Positions 1 through 8,033 of a DNA stretch of 64,000 bases are shown here, piece by piece. The position numbers were made by a program, and so were the translations under genes. The stretch's first letter is position 1; each line of letters starts with the position of its first letter. The DNA comes from Pseudomonas nabeulensis (GTDB taxonomy: Bacteria; Pseudomonadota; Gammaproteobacteria; Pseudomonadales; Pseudomonadaceae): NCBI RefSeq assembly GCF_004682045.1, contig NZ_QUZT01000014.1, positions 47,691-111,690 of the forward strand, read 5' to 3'. The notes beneath the pieces were generated by a model. It was not told the origin of the DNA and did no database searches. It worked only from the letters and a program-made list of their open reading frames with translations.

Positions 1-2835
1 GACGGCATCACCGCACGGGACGATCAGGACAACCAATGGTTTATCCGCCATGACGCAAGCCAAGCGTTTATCGAAGTGCGCATCGTGCCAGCCGAACTGG
101 CACAGTGGACGCAACGCCGCCCACTGACAGGGCAACTCCCGAAACTGACGAGGGCGTGGCAAAAATGGGACTCCCTGGCCAATAGTGTGGGGAACGTGGA
201 ACTGTGCAAAGACTATGTGGCCAATCTGGTCCGGCGTAGTTTTAGCAAGACCGGTCTTCCGGAGGGGGACTGGCAGCGTTTCTCCCAGGAACGACAGTTC
301 AGGTACAAATACTTGGTGGGATACCCTCCACACACCTCTGGCATGTCGGCCTTCAGCCCACCGCGTTACAAGTATTTCACCTTCGAACAAGTGGTGATCG
401 GAGAGCCGCAGCGAAGCCGGTTTTACCAGGAACAGGTCAGTTCGGTGCACATCAGGGGGGAACCCATTTCCCCCCGTGAGATGAAGGCACTCTCTGGCAT
501 CAGGGATACGCTGCTCACGGAGTTTATTGATGACGTAGACAACCTCTCACAAAATGCCGAGTTCAAGACACTGTTTGAAGAAACCTGTATAGCGCTGGCC
601 CGTGTACGTGTCGGGCAGTTTCTCGCCGATCACAACGAAACAGATGCCGGCTTGCGCGGTGCCGCCTTTCGTTACTTGAAATCCGACCTGAAGCCTCGCT
701 TGCTGCTCTTCAAGGAAAAGCTGCTGGCGAACGTTTTTGTGGTGAAGATGGACTCGACGAAAGCGCTCCTGGTGTCACTCAATTTATCGGGGCACAAATG
801 GGCGGTGTGGCAACCGAGCACGGTTAAAGGTCATCCCACTGAGAAGCTAATGGCGTTTATCCGTGCCCACCTGCCATTGGCGGAGCGATTCAGCCTGACG
901 CGTGAAGATTTTGTTCCGCAAAAGAAGCGCTACGGCTATCACTACCGACGCTTTCCGCCGCAGCCTATTACTTTTCAGGAAGTAGCCGACTTGCCGACGC
1001 GGTTGCGTGAGATCGCTGTCGCCGAAATCAAGCAGTTGATCAACTACGCCATCTTCTCCTCGGATGAAGAACGACGCCGTGCAAAAACCTCAATGTATAG
1101 GCAGGTCATACGAGCCCTGTCTGGGTTGGTGATTGCCGCTATCGGCCCGTTGAGTGGGATGGGGGCCTTGTTGGTGTCGGGTATGGTGCGGTTTGTCACT
1201 AATGTGGGGGAGGTTGGTTTCAGCTATGCGCTGGCTCAAAGCGCCGATCGTCCTGAGGAATATGGTACCTACATTCAAGAGTGCAAATTGGGTGTGCTGC
1301 TGGGGGTGGTGGATTTGGGCGTGGATGTGAGTACCGTCACGCGTAAACTGCGAGTATTACTCAAGCAGTCGACCGCTGCCGGCAAGACGGTGTTGCCGTT
1401 ACTGACACCCCAGGCGCCAGACGAAATCCCCCTGCAATTGCCCGTCAAACAAGCGCTTGATCCGGTGTTCATGCCTGTGCCCATCGGTTGGCAGACCCTG
1501 CGTGATCGCCTGGTAAAAACATTTCGTGACGATAACAAACTGTCTGAACTCAATGGCTACGCACCGGCATCCACATCTGGTGGTTATACAGCGTGCGTGA
1601 AATGCAGCCGGTATTTATCAAGTAAGTCGTGGGGAGTGCAGGCGGTCGGTGTGCTGATCTTCGCAGGCCTGGATGACCAGCACCCGACACAGCATTTTGC
1701 AATGTGCCTGCGGCACGAAGACGATATAGCCATCATGGATATCGCCGTGAGCCATTTGGACTCTTCTGCAGAGCGGCGTATCTACTTCGGCTCCGTGTCA
1801 GGCTGGGAACAGCACCTGCGCACGCTCCCGACGCTGCAGGAAAAGGTGGTCGTTTATAAGTTCTTCCCCTCGTTTCCCCGCGCGAGTGAGCAGGTTGAGG
1901 CGCTCTTTCCACTAGGGGTCAGTTGGGCACGCTTTTTCAGCACGGGTAACTACAGCATTGTTGCCCTGCCACAGCAGTACGCAGAACAAGTTCGCCAGCA
2001 GATCCATCGCCTTTGGACTGATGTGTTTTATCAATTGGTGGTCAGTCCGTTTGCACCTGCCGAGCCTACCGAGCATCGAACGAATGACCTCAGTCAAACT
2101 GACTTATTCAACCAGATCAGCACCCTGAACAGCCTTGTTCAGGAAACTGAGCAGGTCTTGCGCCGCACGATTGGCGTCGACGCCGTTGGGGAACTCAGAA
2201 CGCTGTTGCTCAGCTATCTACAGGTTTGGCGCGCGGAGCCGAAGGCTGAGTACATCGCGCTGATGGACAAGGTGATGGCAGAGGAGGCCGCCATGGTGCA
2301 ATACGCATTGACGCATCTGGAGACGCTACAGTCGGGGCTGCCCCCTGTGCTTGCCTCGGGGCGGGATGCGCTGGTGGACTGTATTGACTGGATCGCCGTG
2401 CGGGCTGGACAAGAGGACGACAGCTGGCTGGAGCAATTGAAAGGTCAGCTCGAGCAATATGTCTCTGGTTCCCATGCTGGAGTGGATTTACATTCGATTG
2501 CCGTGCTGGACACGCTTTATGAACAGCTCAATACCGCTGGCGCTATACGTGTGCGTCATGCGCGTTCTGTCAGCTATGAACGCTTGTCTCCTGCCAGCGG
2601 TCGCGCCCTGTTTGCCAGGGGACTGGAGTCGATTCGTGGGGTAGAGGCCTTGCGTCAGCCCGAGTGTTACTTTGCGTTGATTCTGCGCACCCAGCCCTAT
2701 GCAGAGCATAACGAACACCTTGCACGGGTTGTCTTTGGTATCAGTGCACTGCGCCAGGGGCGCTTTACGGTATTACCGCCATCCGAAGAGTTTCGCCTCA
2801 GTGGGCTTGAACCCACCGAGTCTATGCCGGTTTAA
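1..2835 (+). CDS. Large toxin-like protein, 5' end outside the window
   Basis: The frame is open from base 1 (944 residues visible); the GTG at 76 is only an internal codon, so the true start lies upstream of the window. A long polar N-terminal part is followed by a glycine-rich hydrophobic stretch (about 1090-1260) that could insert into or cross a membrane. After it come a Cys (codon at 1594), a His in QHFAMCL (1693) and an Asp in IMDIAV (1738), spaced like a papain-type protease triad; this is a guess. Architecture and composition resemble the giant dermonecrotic-toxin-like (DUF6543-type) proteins common in Pseudomonas, but I recognise no named domain with certainty. It converges on the nitronate monooxygenase gene and the stop codons overlap by 4 bases. 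Confidence 0.6.
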   Translation, partial: DGITARDDQDNQWFIRHDASQAFIEVRIVPAELAQWTQRRPLTGQLPKLTRAWQKWDSLANSVGNVELCKDYVANLVRRSFSKTGLPEGDWQRFSQERQFRYKYLVGYPPHTSGMSAFSPPRYKYFTFEQVVIGEPQRSRFYQEQVSSVHIRGEPISPREMKALSGIRDTLLTEFIDDVDNLSQNAEFKTLFEETCIALARVRVGQFLADHNETDAGLRGAAFRYLKSDLKPRLLLFKEKLLANVFVVKMDSTKALLVSLNLSGHKWAVWQPSTVKGHPTEKLMAFIRAHLPLAERFSLTREDFVPQKKRYGYHYRRFPPQPITFQEVADLPTRLREIAVAEIKQLINYAIFSSDEERRRAKTSMYRQVIRALSGLVIAAIGPLSGMGALLVSGMVRFVTNVGEVGFSYALAQSADRPEEYGTYIQECKLGVLLGVVDLGVDVSTVTRKLRVLLKQSTAAGKTVLPLLTPQAPDEIPLQLPVKQALDPVFMPVPIGWQTLRDRLVKTFRDDNKLSELNGYAPASTSGGYTACVKCSRYLSSKSWGVQAVGVLIFAGLDDQHPTQHFAMCLRHEDDIAIMDIAVSHLDSSAERRIYFGSVSGWEQHLRTLPTLQEKVVVYKFFPSFPRASEQVEALFPLGVSWARFFSTGNYSIVALPQQYAEQVRQQIHRLWTDVFYQLVVSPFAPAEPTEHRTNDLSQTDLFNQISTLNSLVQETEQVLRRTIGVDAVGELRTLLLSYLQVWRAEPKAEYIALMDKVMAEEAAMVQYALTHLETLQSGLPPVLASGRDALVDCIDWIAVRAGQEDDSWLEQLKGQLEQYVSGSHAGVDLHSIAVLDTLYEQLNTAGAIRVRHARSVSYERLSPASGRALFARGLESIRGVEALRQPECYFALILRTQPYAEHNEHLARVVFGISALRQGRFTVLPPSEEFRLSGLEPTESMPV

Positions 2836-3893
2836 CGCGAAAGGCGTTTCAGCGCTTGTGATGCCAACGACTCGGTCAGCTGCCGGGCAGGCAGTTCGCG
2901 CCCCAAACCAAAAGCCTGGCCCGCCCATAGGTTGGCGAAGCCGGCTTCGTCCTTGGCCTTGAGCGGCATCAATGCACCGCCCGCGCCAGGAAATGCCGGC
3001 GCGGCGGGGTTGATGGCACCGAGTTCGCGCATCACTCGGTTGACAATGCCCCGCGCGGGGCGACCGGTGAACAGGTTGGTCAGCGCGGTCTCGCTGGCCT
3101 GGGCATGGCGCAGTGCACGATAGTGGGACGCACTGACGGTGGCTTCAGGGGTAAACAGATAAGCCGTACCTATCTGCACCGCGCAAGCACCCAGGGCGAG
3201 CGCCGCAACAATCCCGCGCGCGTCGCCGATGCCGCCGGCTGCAATCACCGGCACACTGACGGCATCAACGATTTGTGGCAGCAAGGCCATCAAACCGATC
3301 TGGCTGTTGAGATCGTCGCTCAAAAACATGCCGCGATGTCCGCCCGCCTCAATACCCATGGCGATGATCGCATCGCAACCGTGCTGTTCCAGCCAGACCG
3401 CTTCCTCTACGGTGGTGGCAGATGAAAGCACCTTGGCCCCGGTGGCCTTGACGCGATCCAGTAGGGCTTTTTCTGGTAGGCCGAAGTGGAAGCTGACGAC
3501 TTCGGGGCGAAACGCTTCGACCACTTCGCAGGCAGCATCATTAAAGGGCGCGCGGTTTGAGACCGGGGTTGGCGCGTCAAAATCGGCGCCCAATTCACGG
3601 TAGTAAGGCTCCAGCAAATCCTTCCAGCGACGGTCACGCGCCTCATCTGCCTGGGGTGGCTGGTGACAGAAGAAATTGACGTTGATCGGCCGCTGGCTGG
3701 CCTGGCGAATGCTGGTCAGTGCTTCGCGCAGTTGCTCGATGCTCAGCGTGGCGGCGGGCAGGGAGCCCAATGCACCAGCCTCGTTCGCGGCTATCACCAT
3801 GGCAGGCGTCGTGGCACCGGCCATTGGCGCTTGGATGATGGGCACTTCGATGCCCAGCAGATCGAGAAGGCGGGTGTCTGGCCAACTGCTCAT
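2832..3893 (-). CDS. Nitronate monooxygenase (2-nitropropane dioxygenase family)
   Basis: FMN-dependent flavoprotein that oxidises alkyl nitronates, a detoxification role in the cytoplasm. The N-terminus holds IIQAPMAG, the usual opening of the family TIM barrel. GIEAGGHRG near the middle carries the expected active-site His and phosphate-binding glycines, and PVIAAGGIGD and ALGACAVQIGTAYL follow in family order. I chose the ATG at 3893 (MSSWPDTRLL) because residues upstream of it do not resemble the family; an in-frame start at 3971 also exists. The product is 353 residues, normal for the family. The 3' end overlaps the preceding convergent gene by 4 bases. The natural substrate cannot be read from the sequence. 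Confidence 0.88.
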   Translation of the reverse strand: MSSWPDTRLLDLLGIEVPIIQAPMAGATTPAMVIAANEAGALGSLPAATLSIEQLREALTSIRQASQRPINVNFFCHQPPQADEARDRRWKDLLEPYYRELGADFDAPTPVSNRAPFNDAACEVVEAFRPEVVSFHFGLPEKALLDRVKATGAKVLSSATTVEEAVWLEQHGCDAIIAMGIEAGGHRGMFLSDDLNSQIGLMALLPQIVDAVSVPVIAAGGIGDARGIVAALALGACAVQIGTAYLFTPEATVSASHYRALRHAQASETALTNLFTGRPARGIVNRVMRELGAINPAAPAFPGAGGALMPLKAKDEAGFANLWAGQAFGLGRELPARQLTESLASQALKRLSR

Positions 3894-4008
3894 AAGGTAC
3901 GTCTCCAGCGTTATCGGTCTTTGCGCTGTTTTAGCAAGGCGCTGGCGCTCCGGCCAGTCTGTTTTATTCACTGGACGGATGGGCGGTTTCGTGCCGCAGG
4001 CAAGCGGT

Positions 4009-5064
4009 TCAAGTCTTGCGTTCGCGCTCCAGGAGCTCGCGTTTGCGTTCTACGCCCCAGCGATAGCCCGAAAGGTCGCCGTTACTGCGCACTACCCGGT
4101 GGCACGGAATCGCCACTGCCAGGCTGTTGGCACCACACGCCTGCGCAACGGCACGGAAAGACTTGGGCGCACCGATGCGTTCGGCAATTTGCGCATAACT
4201 GACCGTGCTACCGGGCGGGATATCGCGCAGGGCCTGCCAGACTCGCTCCTGAAACGCGGTGCCCCGCAGGTCCAGGGGTAAATCCAAACCGAGGGCAGGC
4301 GCCTCGACAAAGCCCACCACGTGTGCGATCAAGCGTTCGAAGCGGCGGTCTGCGCCGATCAAGTCAGCCTTGGGGAACTGATCCTGAAGGTCCCGCACCA
4401 GCTTGGCCGGATCATCCCCCAGCAGAATCGCGCACACGCCACGGGCGCTTTGCGCCACCAGGATGGCCCCCAGCGAACACTGGCCGACCGCAAACAGGAT
4501 TTGGTTATGGGGGCCGCCGGCCTTGTAGTCAGTGGGTGTCATGCCCAGCAAGTGGTTGGCCGACTCGTAAAAACGGCTATTGGAGTTGAAGCCTGCCTCG
4601 TAGAGCGCATCGGTTACCGTGTGCTGGCCCTTGAGCCCATCGCGCACCTTGCGTGAACGATGGGCGCGTGCATAACCCTTGGGCGTCAGGCCGGTGACGG
4701 CCTTGAACACGCGATGAAAATGGAAAGGGCTCAGTCCGGCACGCATGGCCAGTGTACTCAGGCTGGGCGGCGTGTCGGCCTGTTCGATATGGCGACACGC
4801 ATCGGCCACCAGTAGGGTGTGATGCGCAGCCAATTGAGTCTGGTCGCCGGCAGCGCGTTTGCTGGCACGGTAGCCTGCGGCTTCGGCTTGGGCCGGGGTG
4901 TCGAAGAACTCGACGTTCTGCGGGAGTGGCAGGCGCGACGCACTGCTGGGGCGGCAATACACCCCGGTGGTTTTTACGCCGTAGACGAACAGCGCATCAG
5001 CCTTGGGGTCGCGGGCCAGGATCGCAGCCCAGCGGGGGTCGTGTTCGATGGTCATGGTCGGCAC
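4009..5064 (-). CDS. ada: Ada-type methyltransferase / AraC regulator with degenerate zinc site
   Basis: Methylated-DNA repair protein and transcription activator of 351 residues, like E. coli Ada. The order is an N-terminal Ada domain (about 1-80), an AraC helix-turn-helix (about 95-180, LSPFHFHRVFK) and a C-terminal O6-methylguanine methyltransferase with IPCHRV at Cys321. The N-terminal domain normally uses four Cys to bind zinc and accept methyl groups from phosphotriesters. Here only the first survives (Cys37); the other three positions read Ser41, Ser68 and Ala71. I checked this on the DNA at 4848-4970. Repair of O6-alkylguanine should be intact, but phosphotriester repair and the methyl-triggered activation switch are probably lost or altered. 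It lies 66 bases downstream of alkB on the same strand, probably co-transcribed. Confidence 0.9.
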   Translation of the reverse strand: MPTMTIEHDPRWAAILARDPKADALFVYGVKTTGVYCRPSSASRLPLPQNVEFFDTPAQAEAAGYRASKRAAGDQTQLAAHHTLLVADACRHIEQADTPPSLSTLAMRAGLSPFHFHRVFKAVTGLTPKGYARAHRSRKVRDGLKGQHTVTDALYEAGFNSNSRFYESANHLLGMTPTDYKAGGPHNQILFAVGQCSLGAILVAQSARGVCAILLGDDPAKLVRDLQDQFPKADLIGADRRFERLIAHVVGFVEAPALGLDLPLDLRGTAFQERVWQALRDIPPGSTVSYAQIAERIGAPKSFRAVAQACGANSLAVAIPCHRVVRSNGDLSGYRWGVERKRELLERERKT

Positions 5065-5130
5065 TCTTGACGGGTTTTGGGCAGGATAGGTGTGCCGTAA
5101 TCGACTGGCACTCCGAACCTTGCGGTCAAA

Positions 5131-5796
5131 TCAACCGGCAGTGCGAAAGGTGAGGTTGATACGCTGCGGCCCCATGATCGGGTGCTGACCTGCCTGGATC
5201 GGTAATACCCCATGGAAACGCAGGCGGTCGACGCCGCCCCAGACCACTACATCGCCGTGGAACAATGAGACCTTTTTGGGCCTGTCGCTACGTGTGTGCC
5301 CACCAAACAGGAAAATCGCAGGCAAGCCCAGGGAAACCGATACCACGGGTGCACTGTAGCGCCGTTCGTTCTTGTCCTGATGCAGGGACATTTTTGCGCC
5401 GGGCACGTAGCGGTTGATCAGGCAGGCGTCAGGTTCGAAGTCGATAAAGCCCGCGTCGGCTGCGGCCAGGATAGCCAGCCGGCGCAAGTCGTTGGGCATG
5501 GCGGGCCAGGGTTGCTGGCTGTGGGGGTCGGTCGGGCTGTAGCGGTAGCCGCTGGCATCGGTGGTCCATCCCAATTCGCCGCAACTGCTCAGCGCCGCCG
5601 ACATGGTAAAACCGCCGGGCGTGACCATCTGGCGAAACGGAGACTGCGCCAGCACTTGCCGCAGCTCTGGAAGCATTCGATCTATCCAGGGCAGGGCAAA
5701 GCCTCTTAATACGTAGGACTCTTCGCCGATCTGTTCACGCCCTGCGGGCTGTTGCAGCGCGTCATCGGCAAACAGGTCGGCGGTGGGGCCGGGCAT
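5131..5796 (-). CDS. alkB: Alpha-ketoglutarate-dependent DNA repair dioxygenase AlkB
   Basis: Fe(II)/2-oxoglutarate dioxygenase that removes 1-methyladenine and 3-methylcytosine lesions by oxidative demethylation. The 221-residue protein has the complete iron site, His139 and Asp141 in HQDKNE and His195 in FHGV. The 2-oxoglutarate and substrate arginines are in PQRINLTFR (Arg212, Arg218). NRYVPGAKMSLHQD is the classical AlkB signature. It precedes ada on the same strand, the functional pairing seen in the adaptive response, so both are likely induced together. A 55-codon gene ends 4 bases upstream of its start. Confidence 0.93.
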   Translation of the reverse strand: MPGPTADLFADDALQQPAGREQIGEESYVLRGFALPWIDRMLPELRQVLAQSPFRQMVTPGGFTMSAALSSCGELGWTTDASGYRYSPTDPHSQQPWPAMPNDLRRLAILAAADAGFIDFEPDACLINRYVPGAKMSLHQDKNERRYSAPVVSVSLGLPAIFLFGGHTRSDRPKKVSLFHGDVVVWGGVDRLRFHGVLPIQAGQHPIMGPQRINLTFRTAG

Positions 5797-5800
5797 GGTC

Positions 5801-5968
5801 TTACAGCGCCTTGCTCACGTTGATGTCGGTGATTTCATCACTGGCATCGTGGATTTTTGCCAGGGCTTGCTTGGCTTCTTCCACGCTATTGCTCTGCAAC
5901 TGGGCGAATTCAAAGCGGCGCTCACCGTTGAGTTTGTACTTGATGACGTATTTGGTAGTGGTAGTCAC
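5801..5968 (-). CDS. Small conserved-looking protein (55 aa), GTG start
   Basis: A short gene easily missed by length cut-offs. It starts with GTG at 5968 (VTTTTKYVIKYK) preceded by a CAGGA ribosome-binding site, and ends with TAA only 4 bases before the alkB start. The composition is normal for a folded cytoplasmic protein: a probable beta strand (TKYVIKYKL), then an alpha-helical stretch (SVEEAKQALAKIHDA). There is no signal peptide or cysteine. Tight spacing suggests co-transcription with alkB and ada. I do not recognise a named family, so the function is unknown. Confidence 0.7.
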   Translation of the reverse strand: MTTTTKYVIKYKLNGERRFEFAQLQSNSVEEAKQALAKIHDASDEITDINVSKAL

Positions 5969-5988
5969 GGCTATTTCCTGTGGGGTAT

Positions 5989-6291
5989 TCAGCTCAGCTT
6001 GGAGCTGGTGCGGCGCACGATGCGGATCTTGTGGGACAGGGTTGGCTTACGGGTCACGCTGATGGCTCGGCGGGTGACTACGTCCAGGGTGATGTTCCAG
6101 AACCCGGTGCTGGGGGCGGTGATCTTGGCGGGGAATTTGTCGAAGGCGCCGCCGTGGTAAGTGTGGCGACCACCGTTCTTGAAGCTGCGAAAGTTCGCAT
6201 CGCTCATCAGGCGGATGTTGCAGGTCTGCGAACATTCGATGACAACAATGTCGCCCTCGTTGAGGTGCTCGCGCTGGTGAATGAATTTCAT
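5989..6291 (-). CDS. DUF1883 domain protein
   Basis: The 100-residue product opens MKFIHQREHLNEGDIVVIECSQTCNIRLMS and continues FRSFKNGGRHTYHGG and PSTGFWNITLDV. This is the layout I know for DUF1883 proteins: an all-beta small fold with a tyrosine/glycine-rich middle and a GxW motif. In other bacteria the domain is also found joined to TIR-like signalling modules; nothing like that is attached here. It sits 20 bases upstream of the 55-codon gene and on the same strand as alkB and ada, so it may head that transcript. Biochemical function is unknown. Confidence 0.82.
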   Translation of the reverse strand: MKFIHQREHLNEGDIVVIECSQTCNIRLMSDANFRSFKNGGRHTYHGGAFDKFPAKITAPSTGFWNITLDVVTRRAISVTRKPTLSHKIRIVRRTSSKLS

Positions 6292-6502
6292 GGGGTGTCT
6301 CCAGAAGGGCTTTTTCTGAAAAATCAGAACGATACGTAGGATAAGATGGAGTTTATCAGCCCCAGCGCGTTTATTATCGCGTCGTCTTCAACGGCATCGA
6401 CAATTTAAAACAGTTATTTACCGAGTTATCAGGGATAAATCCTACGTGGGCGGGAGAAAATTACCATCCCCGCTGTCGTACGGTCTTTATGGGAGGTTTT
6501 GT

Positions 6503-6853
6503 ATGAAATGGAGCGTGTTGGTTCTGGCCTTGGCCATCGGTGGGTGTGCCTCGGTTGCTGATATCAAGCAAACCCCGCCGACATTGGCGGTCATTTCCGG
6601 GAAAAAACCACAAGAATACGCGGCCTGCGTGGTGAAAAAATTGTCTGCCACCCGCCGTCCGCCGCAAATCGAACCGCACAAGGACGGGGTGCAAGTGATC
6701 GTGCCGCAGAAGTTCTCGACCGATCCGTCGGCGATCTTCGAAATTGAAGAGCGCTCCAGCGGTAGCAGCATCAAGCTTTACGAGAGCATGTCCAACGTGC
6801 CGATCCGTCCAGGTGATGTCAAACAGGCGGCGGAAGATTGCATTTCCGGCTGA
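6503..6853 (+). CDS. Small lipoprotein of unknown function
   Basis: The ATG at 6503 is preceded by GGGAGG, a strong ribosome-binding site, so I prefer it to the in-frame start at 6446. The 116-residue product begins with a lysine and a hydrophobic run ending AIGGC, a lipobox, so it should be lipidated at Cys16 and anchored in the envelope. The mature part contains two further cysteines (AACVVKK and EDCISG) that could form a disulfide. Nothing identifies a biochemical role. The next gene follows after 23 bases. Confidence 0.8.
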   Translation: MKWSVLVLALAIGGCASVADIKQTPPTLAVISGKKPQEYAACVVKKLSATRRPPQIEPHKDGVQVIVPQKFSTDPSAIFEIEERSSGSSIKLYESMSNVPIRPGDVKQAAEDCISG

Positions 6854-6876
6854 TGCCGTGACGGAAAATCAACGAT

Positions 6877-7107
6877 ATGAAGCGTGAACACGTTAAAGCC
6901 CGCCATGCCGAGGGGCAAATCTCGGCCACCCATGTCATCCAGAATCCGGCCGACCTTGGCGAATGGATCGTTTTCTTCAAGAAAAGCGGTGGGCGCAGTT
7001 TTTTCCTGGTCGACGAGCAGGACGAAGTCGAGTCCTTTTCCAACCTTGATGAACTCACTGAAACCCTGAGGGGCTTGGGGATCAAGTTCGCCGAGATCCA
7101 TCTATAG
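6877..7107 (+). CDS. Conserved hypothetical protein (76 aa)
   Basis: The 76-residue product begins MKREHVKARHAEGQIS and contains EWIVFFKKSGGRSFFLVDEQDEVESF. The alternating hydrophobic pattern suggests an antiparallel beta sheet followed by a helix (NLDELTETLRGLGIKFAEI). There is no signal peptide or membrane segment, so it should be cytoplasmic. I recall very similar short proteins in other Pseudomonas genomes but no assigned function. It follows the small lipoprotein gene by 23 bases on the same strand and converges on the next lipoprotein gene. Confidence 0.72.
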   Translation: MKREHVKARHAEGQISATHVIQNPADLGEWIVFFKKSGGRSFFLVDEQDEVESFSNLDELTETLRGLGIKFAEIHL

Positions 7108-7114
7108 CCTGTCG

Positions 7115-7396
7115 CTATTTGCAGACCACCACGACACTGCGACTTTTGTAGTTGCCCACGTCTTTGCCGAGGGTCTTGTCACTTTCATTAAGTGACGGCG
7201 TGCCCTCGGTGCCGACGATGCGATAGCCGGTGCCAGCACACGATGCATCGGCTTTCTCGTAGCAACTGGCCCACGAATTAGCCTCGCCGGAACAGTCGAT
7301 GGTCAAGCCTTGTTCGCCATCTTTCAAATAAACGTCAGAAGTGGTGGTGCAGCCGGCGAGCGCCAGTACCGCAGTCAGTGCCAGGATTTTGTTCAT
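7115..7396 (-). CDS. Small lipoprotein of unknown function
   Basis: The 93-residue product starts MNKILALTAVLALAGC, a textbook lipoprotein signal peptide with the lipid-bearing Cys at residue 16, followed by a Thr-rich linker. The mature domain has four more cysteines (TIDCSGEA, WASCYEK, ASCAGTG and the C-terminal VVVCK), probably two disulfides, consistent with an oxidising periplasmic location. The GYRIVGTEG and SRSVVVVCK strands resemble small beta-rich envelope proteins of Pseudomonas. Function cannot be assigned. The gene is convergent with the 76-residue gene and separated from it by 7 bases. Confidence 0.78.
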   Translation of the reverse strand: MNKILALTAVLALAGCTTTSDVYLKDGEQGLTIDCSGEANSWASCYEKADASCAGTGYRIVGTEGTPSLNESDKTLGKDVGNYKSRSVVVVCK

Positions 7397-7499
7397 TGGG
7401 AGATCGTCGTCGAGGGTGTTGGAGGGGCGCTGACACTGTCGTGGGGCGTTTGCGAGAGATTATAGCGAACGGCCATCAAGGTATACACAAACACAAAAA

Positions 7500-7518
7500 A
7501 GCCCCGTTTAGCGGGGCT
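7500..7518 (-). terminator. Rho-independent terminator
   Basis: AGCCCCG pairs with CGGGGCT around a 5-base loop. On the minus strand the stem is followed by a run of T. It lies just downstream of the 61-codon gene at 7539-7724. Confidence 0.8.
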
Positions 7519-7538
7519 CTTTGTGCAGCGTTCAAGGC

Positions 7539-7724
7539 TTACTTGCCTTTAGGGCGCTTGCTCGACGCGTGGCCGGCTTCATCTACAAACACTTCAGCTA
7601 CGGCGATTGCCTGGCTTTCGCTAGGGAAGGCCCCCGCAACGCTGTCACCGTGGAAGTTGATCAAGTGCCAACCGTCCGCACGCTTGGTGATGAGGTAGCC
7701 GTTCACGCCTTTTGGTTCTGACAT
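7539..7724 (-). CDS. Small hypothetical protein (61 aa)
   Basis: The 61-residue product MSEPKGVNGYLITKRADGWHLINFHGDSVAG has a strand-strand-helix pattern, with GWHL and a Ser/Lys-rich basic tail (SSKRPKGK). The layout is reminiscent of DUF2188-type small proteins, which carry a similar W-x-V core, but this is only a resemblance. A perfect terminator follows the stop on the same strand, which supports a real transcription unit. No signal peptide; presumably cytoplasmic. Confidence 0.65.
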   Translation of the reverse strand: MSEPKGVNGYLITKRADGWHLINFHGDSVAGAFPSESQAIAVAEVFVDEAGHASSKRPKGK

Positions 7725-8033
7725 CTATTGAGAATCTCGTGGTCTGGTTCAAGGGCTTAATGATAGCGTCAAACGTGGCCTGGACGCGCAAGTTATTGTA
7801 GGCCAGTGTCCCGATTGCAAAAGCGTGCTAAAAAGATTGCAGCCCTTTGAAACTGAGAGGTGCAGGCATTTTTGCCGTGCGGATGGCAACGCTCTTCGTA
7901 AGATCAGCGGAACTTACGCCGACATTTTTTCTCTATCATGACATCGCAACGCCAGCAGGACCCATTGTAAGGTGACTGCGGCCTGATTAGACTGCGCCGA
8001 ATTTCGTACGCACAGCCCTTTGTAAGGACTTAT
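7725..8033 (+). promoter_or_regulatory. Intergenic region and probable galU promoter
   Basis: These 309 bases contain no supportable gene. A plausible sigma-70 promoter is TTGTAA (7965-7970), a 17-base spacer and TAGACT (7988-7993). AAGGAC at 8023-8028 serves as ribosome-binding site for galU. I see no riboswitch-like structure. The minus-strand frame that enters from 8846 is a shadow of galU. Confidence 0.35.

Noticed and set aside
6334..6447. Inverted repeat ACGTAGGAT / ATCCTACGT upstream of the small lipoprotein gene
   Set aside because: Nine bases 96 apart without further structure or symmetry; not enough to call an element.
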